64,000 nucleotides of DNA from Saccharum officinarum (lineage: Eukaryota > Streptophyta > Magnoliopsida > Poales > Poaceae), in contig CM036159.1 in the NCBI GenBank assembly GCA_020631735.1, positions 98,200,701 to 98,264,700 on the forward strand. The letters are read 5' to 3'. The notes under the pieces were generated by a model. It was not told where the DNA came from. It did not search any database and was given only the letters and a program-made list of their open reading frames with translations. The translations under genes were made by a program, and so were the position numbers. Below, piece by piece: positions 11,520 to 23,400 of this stretch (position 1 is the first letter of the stretch; the number at the start of each line of letters is the position of its first letter).

Positions 11520-11768
11520 TGTGTGTTCAGTTGGTGAAAAGGGATGAAAAGTTACTGTAGCACTTTTTGTTGTTATTTGATAAAATTTGTCTAACCATGG
11601 ACTAATTAGGCTCAAAAGATTTGTCTCGACATTTACAGATAAACTATGCAATTAGTTATCTTTTTTTATCTATATTTAATGCTCCATGCATGCGTCCAAA
11701 TATTCGATGTGATGGGTGGAAGATGAAATATTTAGGGTTTGCATGGGAAGTAAACACACCCTAAACAA
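11520..11768. mobile_element. grass MITE, second member of a head-to-head pair
   Basis: The same MITE blocks appear in reverse order and on the other strand (TTACTGTAGCACTTTT, GGCTCAAAAGATTTGTCTCG, ATATTTAATGCTCCATGCAT, ATTCGATGTGATGG), ending AAACACACCCTAAACAAG. With the neighbouring copy it forms an imperfect inverted repeat with arms of about 240 bases. Confidence 0.65.
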
Positions 11769-11891
11769 GCCCTGACCTTGCCCGCCGCCGAAATGGCAAA
11801 GGACGAGATGGCAAAATTCGCCATAGATTTCGAGGCGCATATTTCGCAGGGGACCTGCAGGTTTCCTAGAGTGGGTGGGTGGGTAGGGACT

Positions 11892-12452
11892 CAAGATGGC
11901 AACAGGTACGTACCCGACGGGTAGTGCCCACCCGTACCCGTACCCGCACCCTAAAATTTTACCCGTCGGGTTACCCGTACCCGCATGCGGGTAAAAAAAT
12001 AGTTCCATACCCGTACCCGTCGGGTAATTCTCACCCGACGGGTAACCCGTACCCGATAGCATACCCGAAAATTACCTAAAAATATCAAATAGTCACATAC
12101 AAAAATAAATCATTCTAAACTTCCAACAAGTTACAAACATGCTAACAAACATTATTAGCATCATTACAATAAAGACAATCTACTAGAAATATAGTGGATG
12201 TCTCAATAGGCCAAATTCATGACTTATATGCGCTAAAATAACTGAGGTTGACTAGTTATTTTTGCGGGTATGTCTTACCCGCGGGTATGCGGGTATGTGT
12301 AGTATACACCCGCACCCATACCCGCATACCCGATGGGTATAGGATTTTGTCCAATAACGTACCCACGGGTAGAAAATTCATTCTATACCCGCATCTTTAT
12401 CGGGTAATACCCGTCGGATACTCGGGTTTCGGGTACCCGTTGCCATCTCTAG
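11892..12452. mobile_element. hAT-like MITE rich in TACCCG, with near-perfect 8-base TSD
   Basis: The left end CAAGATGGCAACAGGTAC and the right end, read inward from the other strand as CTAGAGATGGCAACGGGTAC, form the inverted termini. The flanks TAGGGACT (11884-11891) and TAGGGACC (12453-12460) agree at 7 of 8 bases, the duplication length typical of hAT. Inside, both ends are packed with TACCCG / CGGGTA units around an AT-rich core. No transposase is encoded. Confidence 0.75.
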
Positions 12453-13229
12453 TAGGGACCCTGCCGCCCTGGGACCTGGCCTGGGGGTGCTCTCGGCTCG
12501 GCCTCGGCGCCGGCCGCTCGTTCGCGTCGGCGACGGTGACCTTGCCCGCCCACCCGCCCGTGCAATACGCAAAGCGTTCCGCCGTCGCCAGGCAACTTTT
12601 GACCAGCCGTGATTAGTATAGTAGTTAATTAATTATTAATTAGCCAAGCATAGCGGAGGGTAAGTTTGCTTGGACCTGCAACCTGCAACAGGGACGTTGA
12701 TGGCGATTGGCCCCGTTGTTGGACTGGGAACTTTCTCCAACCAACGGGACTGCTAACTACTACCGGCTGCAGTAAAAATATGCACTACCGTAGACTTTTT
12801 ATATATTATTAGCCAAAAAAAGTACTGTAGAGCGATGACTCGTCACGCTGACATCCACATGTGCCGGATCCGCAAGGGTAAATAAAAGAAAGGAAAAATA
12901 ATAATCTAACATGATAAGTACAGTTAAATATCGCTATTCTTATCGTCGCGAACTGCCACTAACGTGTGGGCTAACAATTTCATGCCGGAGAGTTTTCTTG
13001 CGAACTATATGATTGGTCCACCATGTGTTAAAATTCAAAGACGACAGGGAATCTTTGGTGGAGGGCGCAGGGCGGAGATTCCATAGCCAGATAGCCTCGC
13101 CGATATTCTGAATCTCCTAGCGTTACTCAATCAAACCGCAAAAGAATCCGATCGTCTGCGTCAACACCTACAAGTACAACGAACGACGGAACGAGGCTGC
13201 CCTTAGCGTGACGACAAGACGCAATTAGC
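12453..13229. other. non-coding, no supported gene
   Basis: A short GC-rich patch (12460-12605) and then AT-rich DNA. Open frames are short and unsupported. It lies downstream of the HEMD gene and upstream of any missing AFG1-like exons; none was found. Confidence 0.5.
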
Positions 13230-13283
13230 GAAACAGAGACGGCACTGCTTTTTTTTTTTTGAGGAAACAGAGACGGCACTGCT
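13230..13283. repeat. 20-base direct repeat flanking oligo-T: retroposition footprint
   Basis: GAAACAGAGACGGCACTGCT occurs at 13230-13249 and again at 13264-13283. The 14 bases between are a run of 11 T followed by GAG. A long target duplication around a poly(A) tail, here on the minus strand, is the mark of LINE-type target-primed insertion. The inserted copy is reduced to its tail and about three bases. Confidence 0.7.
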
Positions 13284-13791
13284 AACCTACATGAAATGGA
13301 TGGATGGACTGATGCAATTGTCTTGCAATTAGGATGGTGCAACCTCAGGAAGTGAGTTACAAGTACAGACTACAGGGATGGGCCTTTCGGCCTGGGAAAC
13401 AATTACAACTTGGGCCGGAAAAGCCATGCGTTGACAACACCTCCCAACAGAGTACGGACTGATTTTCCTCCGCATGCACATGCTTATCTGATTTTCTTCT
13501 GACAAAAGAAATTACTGTACTATACATGTACAGGTCAACAAAACTTGGTGTCCCACCACATCATGGAACCGCGATTCAGCACTAATTGAATGCTACACTG
13601 AACACCTCACATTACAAGTAGTTTCATCTACATCAGCTGACGATACGGTTTCACTGATGGAACAACAACAGGCGTGATTGCAGTCAAAGAAGCAAAGAAT
13701 TCTTCGACATACAGACAGCCGGCTATACCAACGTCAAGAAGAAGCTCCGCCATCCGGTAGAATGGGCTGCCCGTTTTCAACATCTTGGGGC
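13284..13791. other. downstream flank / 3' UTR region of HEMD
   Basis: No separate gene recognised. An antisense-free minus-strand frame (13816-13628) lies directly after the HEMD stop and may be 3' UTR. If the donor-like GTGAGTG ending HEMD exon 9 early is used, a tenth exon would begin near 13795. Confidence 0.45.
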
Positions 13792-16700
13792 CTACAGCAG
13801 AAATAGGGAAGGCCATGACGACAGAACCAAGGAAAAACAGGAAAGTGCACTCACTGACTGCAAGAGAAAGAGCAGAACCTCTTTTGATGTCCTGTGGACT
13901 CTGAGCGCCTCAAGAATGCTTTCAACCCACCTGTGAAGTGCAATGACAAGATGCGTGCAGATTAGGCAGTAGTCAAGGGATGTACAATATGGTACGCACA
14001 CCAGTTCGCAATGTTCAATATCTGTGCCGTGTACATGGCAATTGGATAATGTTACTCAAAGGGCATCGTGATGTATGCATACCCCTCAAGTCCAGGGGTT
14101 GTTGGATAATATATGCTCTTCAGGCCCAATTTCTTCGCCGCTGATGCAGTGGTCTCACCGATGCAAGCCACAGAGTTGTTCCAGTTATCAACTTTTGAAA
14201 TAAGATTTAACCATGCCCTGCGATAAAAAAAATCCTGAACAATGGAACCATTGGAACCACACATAAAATCAAACAGTGGCAAAATGGAAAACAATCCAAG
14301 GAGACTGATGATTTAATTAAGGAATGTAAGTTGTATCCTATTTTATAATGTTAAACTATGCTCCGCCAAAAGTATTTGATGCTTACATGCTAATATCTCC
14401 AGATCTATTGCACAACAGCTTTACCTTGCAGTATTCATGAATACAATTTGTAAAAAATTATCCAAATATCAGTGTATAATTACCTCAGTGCAGAAGGAGA
14501 AGCTACCGCAACAACTGGAGCTGATATAGCAAGATTTAATGTTAGTGGTTCCACATCTTCTACAGGAACCTGCATACACACATAACACCTTCATATGTTA
14601 CTATGTTAGCAGAAGACTAATATTCATGTACAGAAACTGTCAAAAATAATATGAAACCGATGGTCAATATTTTCTGATTCTCAATGCAAAATCTCTACTC
14701 TGGTCAAGTATGTCACAATCAACTTACAAAACTAAATGCCACTACCAAAGGAAAGAAGGCAAGCTGTGAATATATCAATATCATATGTCAGGCTCAAAGT
14801 ACATCATAATTCATGAGGTTAAGCATCTAGAAAATGAATAGATGATCAAGAGTGGCATTGTGTTCAAGAGCTCACTACAGGAATTTTAACCTACACTGTG
14901 AAAAACTTTTCATATGAAGATCAATGGCTAACATAGAAATGAAATAAATATTGCAAAAGCTAGTAATATAAATATTCGTACTCAAAACAGGCACTACAGA
15001 CTACCGGAAGCAGCACAACAAGATGCAGATGACGAGTTTGTCTGTGTATGTGGTGATAAATTTAAAAAAAGTCCTGCGCAAGTGAAACAAAACCGACAGT
15101 TGTATATGTATTCAGTCGTGTCACGTCAAATCCCCGTTCTGATAGCCCATCCTCTGCATTGCAAATAATTAAGTATCATGAAGCCAACAGTCATTAAATA
15201 AAAAAGAAAGAAAACAAGTTAAGAGTTCATAACCATAATAGTTCAACTAGAAAACCGAAAATTGACCGTGGCTCAGAAATCAGAATTAATTCGCAACATC
15301 CTCAAGGAAACACACCATTTGGGAAAAACTGAATACGAGAAACATGTGCTCTTAGTGAAAGCAGAAAAGAATAGTAATGAGACAAATGCTTATTGTAACA
15401 CCAAAATGACTCACGAATTTCATGGCCAGCCTTTGCAGATGCAGGATACAATACTTTACATGAATTCTCATTGCTCCTTGGAAGCTCTGAAGCCAAGACT
15501 TTACCTAAAGCTGATGAACAAAGAAATGGAACAAATTGATTAACACTGATAAATTATTGAAGATGAATGGAAGAGCATAAAGTCTTGAAAACACACATGC
15601 ATCAAGGACATCATAGAAACTACAAGGTAAGATACCTTTGGAAGGTGAAAATGCAACCTCAAGAGATTGATCATCAGATTCTGATACTTCATGAAAAATC
15701 CTTGTAGTTCCTGCTCCAACAACAGCTACTCGCACCTTAGGACTTCCAGCAGCCCTGGCATTCAATCATTGTGTAACTTGAGTGAAAAAATGGCACCCTT
15801 AGATTATGTTTCAGCTGGTGATGCTATGCACCAATGATATAAAATCAAAGATTATATACCTGTAAAAAACTCTAGAACCAACATAGACCATGCATTTTGT
15901 TAGCCAATAAAACACAAATCTATGGCATGACAACTTATAAGGAATGAAGCGAAAATTGAGGCATAATTACTACTTGTATAAAAACATTGTGCACATAACT
16001 GCAATATACTTGATGCTTACTTCCATCCCTGAAGGAACACTGCAGCTGCCTCAGGAGAGGTTATAGTAATCCAGTCGAACTTGTCATCTGTAAGTACAGA
16101 ATAGCTTTGACTAAATCACAAATAGTCATTGCATTTCTATATAGCAAGTGTGAAGAGGAGTATATATGAAATGGACAATATAATATCTGCAGGAGAAAAT
16201 GGAACAAAATGCAAAAGTGAAAGAACAAAATGTTGAATGCTGCATATCCAGAGAATGAAACTCTGTAAATGAAATTCAGCAGATGAGCGGTGTTCAGATC
16301 ACAAAAAAGGAAAGACTGTAACACTTACTACGTAGGACATCTGAAAGCCTATCTGTATCAGGGCCTTCAACATGCTTAATAAGAGGAAGTTCCAGAGAGT
16401 GTATATTATGCTTTTCCTACAGAATCCAATTAGAAAATCGATGTAAATGTGAGGCATCAATCAGCCAAAGTATGCTATTTTGAAAAATATTAGATTATCT
16501 TGCTTGGTTAGCCCACAAATACTTAACTGTTACCAGAAAACCCAGTAGATTCATTCAGAATCAGCAATGCAGTATGGCCATCAAGCTTTCACAGAACAGA
16601 TGAAAGGAGGAAGGAATCACATGGAACCGAAGAAAAAAAATTACTTCCAAGAAAGAACGCTACATTTCAATCACAGGAATTTGGAAGTGCTAATGCTAAC

Positions 16701-17010
16701 TAATATAAACTCCTGAATCCTGATAACAGTTCCAAAAGGTCATACAAGCAGTGAACCCCATTCGCACCATGAAGAAAATTGCCCCTGAAGTTGTAAATAC
16801 CAAGCCCCATGCTAACCCTTCATCCAGGAAATCAGTATGGCACCCCAGCCTAGCGCCAATGGCAGGGCCTCTCATGTGGGAAATAGTATAAATAACCACC
16901 GATTTGGTCCTTGTACAGACATTCACCGAAGGTCATCCGCCAAACCTACCAAAATTAGTCGATAGTAAGGACACCGCAGCACAAACAGCGCCCAAGCCGT
17001 TGGTCCTGCG

Positions 17011-17044
<34 letters not shown>

Positions 17045-17286
17045 CGGACCTCTAACAGCTGATTTCCACAAGAAAGCACAATGGACGAATTTCGCATTGG
17101 GAGACTCACCAGTGCGGCGATGAGCCTGGCGTTCTTTCCCTGCTCCCGCGTCACCACGACGTCAGGAGGGGGCGAGGAGGACGCCACGAACCTCCCGGGT
17201 GCATCGGCCCGGAGTCTCTTGGCGGGATGGGCTCCGAAGGTTCCAGAAGGTGCGAAGAAGGGCGCCAGTGACGAAGAGAAGGCCAT
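13792..17286 (-). CDS. HEMD: uroporphyrinogen-III synthase, plastid, nine exons
   Basis: Nine exons on the minus strand (17286-17110, 16416-16332, 16087-16021, 15754-15636, 15510-15415, 15153-15098, 14569-14484, 14217-14083, 13930-13792) join in frame into about 319 residues. The enzyme cyclises hydroxymethylbilane with inversion of ring D to give uroporphyrinogen III, the branch-point precursor of heme, siroheme and chlorophyll. Visible family stretches are [88 protein letters not shown] and [19 protein letters not shown]. The Ser/Arg-rich first 40 residues look like a chloroplast transit peptide. I chose the ATG at 17286; a TTG five codons upstream is in frame but not a plant start. All introns read GT-AG. 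Intron 1 holds a run of 32 C. After the conserved C-terminus the frame runs on for about 35 residues; a donor-like TCA|GTGAGTG at 13854-13848 and an acceptor near 13796 offer an alternative short end. Confidence 0.9.
17011..17042. repeat. poly-C run in HEMD intron 1
   Basis: Thirty-two consecutive C bases (G on the coding strand). Exact length is doubtful in any assembly, but it lies inside intron 1 and should not affect the protein. Confidence 0.9.
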
Positions 17287-18546
17287 AGCGCACTGGGGCA
17301 AAGCCGCTGGGCGTCGGGCGGGCCCCGTGGGCCCGTGGAGGTCGGAGCTGAGGAGTGGACGTGTGGAACAACACGCACGATTGGGATCTGGGGGAGGGGA
17401 GAACGAAGAAGAGGAAACGTGCCCATATGGGCCGGGCAGGCTATCCTAAAGGCCTAAAGTTACAGCCCAGCGTTTGGACCCAACAGTTACGGCCTTCTTG
17501 TATTAACAGGAGAAAGGGAAAACATAAAATACCACCATAAACAAATGCAATTCTAATTCTGTCTTTAAATAAACTAGAAGCATACCCCACGCGTTTGCAC
17601 GACATTTTCTTGAAAAAATCTGTTTTTATATATAGTATTCTGTATACTATGTGTACATATGATTTCGGATCTAGTAAAAAACCAGTGAGCTAATAGAAGA
17701 AAACCAATAGAATATTTGATCACATTATAGAAGAATAGGTGATGAAACAAATAAAATATATAGATGACCTTACATTAATAGATTAAATATTAAACGTTTT
17801 GCACATAATGGAGAATACATATGATTTCAGATCTGGTAAAAAAATCAGTGAGCTAATAGAAGAAAACCAATAGAATATTTGATCACATTATAGAATAATA
17901 TATGATGAAAAAAATAGAATATATAGATGACTTTACGTTAATAGATTAAAGATTAAACGTTTTGCACATAATAGAGATGATGTGTATATTTTTTTGTAAT
18001 TAATAAGGGATGACATGGATAGCTTGCATGAAAGGATTGTAAGTTAGTAGGACACTTAGTGGGAAATGATGTGGGCACCTTGCATGAAGAGATAAATATC
18101 TAGTAGGGTTTAGCTTTATTAGAGTATATAGATTATCTCAATTTTGATTATATTTATAAAAAAATAATAGTTTTTTTAATATGGATAAATGTACACATAA
18201 CTATTTAATATCTTAAATATTGATACATGTACTTGGTCAAAATTAAAATGAGTTGACATGGTATTATTGTAGAATTGTTCTTTTTTCAAGATGGAGAGAG
18301 TAGTAGGTATTTCTTTGACTCTGCTCACCTCTCTTGTTTCTCCAGGTGTCCATGAGCCGTCACTACCCTGTGTGCTCAATAAGGTGGAGTCTTTCACCAT
18401 GCCCAAAGCCACCTTTTGTTCCTCACTTGAAATCATGTCGAAATGTCGAGATAAGCCCTTATTGGTCTACCCATGATCCTTGGGCTTAAGGGTTGTTGTT
18501 GCCCCTCCATTTGTGCTCCAAGTCATTTATATTATTTGCAAAAACA
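17287..18546. other. HEMD upstream region, then AT-rich non-coding DNA
   Basis: 17287-17430 is GC-rich and presumably holds the HEMD 5' UTR and promoter on the minus strand; I see no decisive TATA box. Beyond it the sequence is AT-rich with a two-copy tandem repeat (separate entry) and no supported gene. Confidence 0.5.
17655..17990. repeat. two-copy tandem repeat, period about 162 bases
   Basis: The block from ATGATTTCGGATCTAGTAAA (about 17659) recurs as ATGATTTCAGATCTGGTAAA (17821). Shared landmarks in both copies are CAGTGAGCTAATAGAAGAAA, GAATATTTGATCACATTATA and TTAAACGTTTTGCACATAAT. The copies differ by a modest number of substitutions and small indels. It encodes nothing recognisable. 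Confidence 0.8.
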
Positions 18547-19105
18547 TGTTGGGATATAAAACATGGTGACTCAAATCCTACTTGAAATTAGGATTCAAGA
18601 GAGGTATACTATGTGGACCTTTTATTCTATTAGGACTTGAGCGTAAAATCCTACTAGAATAATACTCCTACTTGTATGTATGGAGGGTCTTGGAGGGGAC
18701 TATATAAACAAGAAGGTGCAGGTCATAGGCATCAACTAAGCCAACACAAGGGTCCTATCCAAGGCTTGTAAGGAGCAATAAGAACGGTCAAGAAGATTCA
18801 ACTAGACATTCTATTGCACTAGATTCTTTTATAGGACATGAATAAGAGAATACCAGAGTCAAGAATGGTTATGAGAGAGCAACAATCACTTTGTACTCTT
18901 TTGGAGTTGTGCTTATAAAATTTGTAGCCGACTTCGCCAAAATCTTAATCTCTTATCATGATCGCTTCATATCGTCATCTAGAGTTTTCTATGAGATTCA
19001 TCTATATCGTTCTTGATATGCTGCAAGCTTCTATCATGCTTGCAATATCTTTTCAAAGATTCTAGAGCTGTTACACATACATAACTAGGATATCAAATTC
19101 TAACA
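18547..19105 (+). mobile_element. possible solo LTR (Copia-like)
   Basis: The segment starts TGTTGGGATATAAAACATGG and ends TTCTAACA, giving TG...CA borders 559 bases apart. It contains TATATAAA at 18701-18708 in a promoter-like setting. No primer-binding site follows it and I see no target duplication, so the call rests on layout alone. Confidence 0.4.
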
Positions 19106-19129
19106 TGAGCCCTAATTCAGCAACGACAA

Positions 19130-20349
19130 TGAATTCCTAAAACAGAAATATTTTAGGAACAAGGCCTTTATGCAATGCAAAGTGGATATGAGCTCCTAGT
19201 CTTGGAAAGGAGTGCTTAAAATATGGGTGTAAAGCAAAGTGGGGAATGATCAGAACATACTATTTTTGGAAGATGTTTGGAATTCTAATATTCCCCTCAA
19301 GTTAGAATTTCTAGGCTTGTATGTGATTAGCAAGGACACTGGGGTGTTGGTTAAGGATTATTGGGAAGGGAATGGTTGGAACATTAGTTTTAGAAGACCT
19401 TTAGGGAGAGACGATGTGTTGGAATGGGGAAGATTAATAGACATGTTAGATGATTTCTCTTTGAATGAGGGAGAATATTCTTATATCTGGATTTTAGAGA
19501 AATCCCAAAAATATTCAACTGAATCTATGTAACGGAGACTTTCATTTAGAGGGGTGACTAATCAAAGAATGACAAAACTATGGAAAAATAAACTACCTAT
19601 GAAGCTTAAGGTCTTCTTATGGATAGTTCAAGATCGTCTGCAAACTGGGTTAATTTGAAACAAAAGAAGTGGAGGGGGAGTAAGAACTGCTGCCTGTGTG
19701 GAGTGGAGAAAACCACTAACCATATTTTTTCAACTGTCGTGTTGCAAAAGTTGTGTGGAGATTCTTCAAGGAAGCCTTGGGGTGGGAGAGCGTGCCAAAT
19801 AGTGTTCAGGACATCTATAAACTTCTTTAAAGTTGGGTACCTTGCACTGTAGATCAACAGTATCCCGCCGATTACTCCTCCCAAATTTTTTATTACTAGG
19901 TTTCTTTATGCTGTTCTAATTACCACATAAAGCTTTTCATGTTCACTGTCATTTTGTCGTGTCTTTGGAATATTTGCAATAAAATGGGGATTCGAAAGTT
20001 CCAATGAAGTTTTTCGAAAAATATTCATATTTCTGCAGAAATGGTGCTTGTTGTTGGAGGAGGGAGGTGCTAGATTCCTGGATGAGAAGATCAAGACGAT
20101 GAAGGACTCGTTACAGTTGTTTTGGAGCACGACTAAGGATATGGAGGTGGAGGGTCTTTTGTAATTCTCTGGTGGTTTTTAGTCATAGATGCTTGCTAAG
20201 AGTTGCTTCTTTCTGTTTAATGCTACCGGTGTTGGTTTAGCTGTTGTCGCTGGGCGTTGTTGGTAACCCAGTTGTTTTGTTTTCTTTCTGTTGCTGTAAG
20301 ACTGGTTATATTGCTTCATAAAAGTAGGGTTTACCTCCGTAAAAAAAAT
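19130..20349 (+). mobile_element. L1-type LINE, 5'-truncated 3' end
   Basis: Interrupted frames from about 19150 to 19850 give the C-terminal region of a plant L1-type LINE ORF2: a segment with KVGNDQNILFLEDVW, then LWKNKLPMKLKVFLW and the zinc-binding zf-RVT region with CCLCGVEKTTNHIF. Stops and frameshifts (for example near 19530, 19655 and 19760) make it non-functional. A non-coding 3' part follows and ends in a short A-run near 20340. The endonuclease and most of the reverse transcriptase are absent. Confidence 0.75.
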
Positions 20350-20483
20350 AATACCATGGCACTAGTATATAAAAATATATAACCATATATACTATATATA
20401 ATTGCATGCTTGACATATTTCGTGTGCGTACATTTTTTTGGACCATAAACACACAAAATATTAAATACACATATGAGGATAGC

Positions 20484-23400
20484 TGTCACGGAACCATCCA
20501 AATTATAAGAGCACAAGTTCAAAAACAATCGCCGAAACGATCAAATTCTCAAACTTGAGCCCATATAACTCCGGTAGTCCACGAAATCACGAAGGATTTC
20601 AAACCAAACCGAGAGCAACCAAGATTGTAGTGATTCAACATAACACAACACTTGTTACAATAGTTTAAAAGTAATCTTATATATCAGAGTACAAATAATT
20701 TATTACAAAACCAAAGTAAAAATTAGCGGAAGCAACATAATTTCTGAAATCATTTGAAGTCAAATACTGTCAGTACATAGTCACCTCCTGCAAAAGCATA
20801 CTAGAAGAGATACTACAGAGACCATACCCATATGGTCTAGTCTTCACGCCCACAAGGCGAAAAAAATACTTGCAGCAGCAAGTACAAATCTGCTACCTGC
20901 AACAGGTGGGAATAAACCCTGAGTACTAGAAGGTACTCAGCTAGACTTACCCGACAAAAAAATTAGAAACAAAGATGACACCAAGGATTTTGCAAGACTT
21001 TATAAAGTGGGCTAGCTTGATTCATTTGCAGAAAAGCTAAATACAGATAAGTAACCATTATATGCTTAAATATCAAGTTGATCATCATTAACCTGATAAC
21101 TAGATTAGCACATGTACTAAAGCACTCACTTTATTAGGATCAAACAATATTAACCATAGCAGGTATAATAAGACTATCATCATTATTATCATCAATTCCG
21201 AATCATCATTATAATTAGTGTATCTACGCAGGAGATAACCAGTCAAGTTTCTTACTATCCGGGAGAGACGGCGACTCGAATCGATTCCAACTCAGCTGAG
21301 GGGGTATTCCTGACACTCACCCGGCAAACCCCGCTAAAGGCAGCCGTAGATAACCTTTGGTACAACTCAGGGTGGGCCCGAACAGTGTCGCGTTCTCGGG
21401 GATACCAGTGGCCAGGATGCTCAGGACTTTTAATTCACCTACCCTTGGACCCTCTGGCTCCCTTCCGAGGCGAATTTCACTTTTTGACTTCGCAGCCTGA
21501 GTTGAGCTACTAGGCTTCGCGGTCGGCAACCTCAGACCGGCCAACTAAATGTCAGACATGCGTTCAAAATGACATAGAAGGCTCCAGGTCTCAGTCCTTA
21601 ATTGACACAGATGGGGATAGATCCACACCCAAGACCTCAATGCCTTGCTGCTTCACTATCGTCATCCCGCCCGGTCTCATTTCATTTCATTAACACATGG
21701 TTCATTTCCACGATAGCAAATATAGCCAACCGTGACCTGACAAAGCCCTACATCTCGTAGGTGACAGGAAATCACCCGACTTCTACCGGTCTAATTTAGC
21801 AGGGCTAAGCATAGATACGATCCTGTCTATATAGGATTCAAGGTTCGAATTGCTGGACAAGGAGTGTTATTAATGCAGCAAGGGTTTCCAACCAACTCCT
21901 ATCACGTAATGCAATAATACATATAACATGTATAAATAGATAATTGCTTTGAAAATAGGAGGCTTATAATGCTCCGGGGCTTGCCTTAACCGAAAGAAGA
22001 TAGATCAAGGTTCGGCTTCAAGAACGATTCCCACGTCTTCTCCGGCTTCGTTGGACTGGACCTCTGGCCCCGAACAGACTCCAACTTCGGGTTCCACGCC
22101 TAGCGGGACTTCGCTCGTAACACGATTCTCGGCACACCTATTGCATGTATATGCACCCAATGAATTTCATGTATGCACCAAGGATGACATGATGATTTAT
22201 AAACATGTATGAATGATGTGAAGATGAATGCAATGACATTGCAACAACATGAGCACAAAACCAAGTCATGTGGTGCTCTACTCAAATCACTTCAAGCTTA
22301 GGTGCAAATTTCCTCTCTGGTATTAACATGTTTGAACATCTCTAAGAAACCACTAAGTGCCACAAGGTTAAGACTAAACACGTACGTAACAAGATTCCAG
22401 AATTTTAGTATTTACAACGTATTATCAACAGTAGCTAAGAAAACTCACAACTAGAGTTCTACCAATCCAAATGACTTGCAAGAAGACATTATGGAAAGCT
22501 TATGAAATTGTCTATATTTCATTTATAAATATCTAAGCATGATTTCATCATTTACCAAGTTAAAATAGCACATATACAGAATCTGTTCTAAAAGACAGAG
22601 AGCACTTCCAAAACTGAACCCAGCTTGGAACGGCTGCCATTTCTAAACTATAAATCCAAATGCTACCAAAATTTATCAGAAACTAGTTCATGAAGTTCTC
22701 AACAACTTTGCTATAGATCACCAAGCATGAAAACCTCATTAATATAGCCTAACTTACTTAACCACCAAATCTGTTCAGAAAAGATAGATTTGTACAATTA
22801 AATATTAAGGGATGTTGGGAACATCACAAATGACCTACCCAACTTTACTAACAGTTAGATCATATTTAAGTAACACCAAATCAAGTCATGGCACTATCAT
22901 AACCATTTATCTAATCCTCCTTTTCTATTTATTTAGAGTGCATAAACATAAATGGCATCACATATAAAATGTAACTAGAAAATTCTAATAAAATTACAGA
23001 GGCAATTACATGCTAACAAGAGGCTACCATAAAAATTTCACCTTAATTTGACAAGTAGATTAGGAGATATCAAAATAATCAAAAAGATAAGTGTTAATAA
23101 AGCCTATAACAAAGAAATTTCCTAATTGGAGCAAATGACCTTCAAAAAGGCTGAAAATTTAACTAGAGCATCATTATACCATGAATAGCTTCTCACAAAA
23201 TTTTCATGGCCAAAGGATCACTACACAGGGAGATACAAAAACTACAAAAATTACATAATTAAATAGAGGCATAGCGAAATTAATTACAAACTTCAGAAAA
23301 CATAAATTAACATGCCATATTTTATTTCACTACAGCATAGTACACACCATGAGGATTCCAAAAAGTCCTCTTTTTTATTTTTATGATTTTTCTACTATTT

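Noticed and set aside
16933..17111. Gly-rich extension of the HEMD first-exon frame
   Set aside because: Reading continues past the GT donor at 17109 into the poly-C intron run; not exon.
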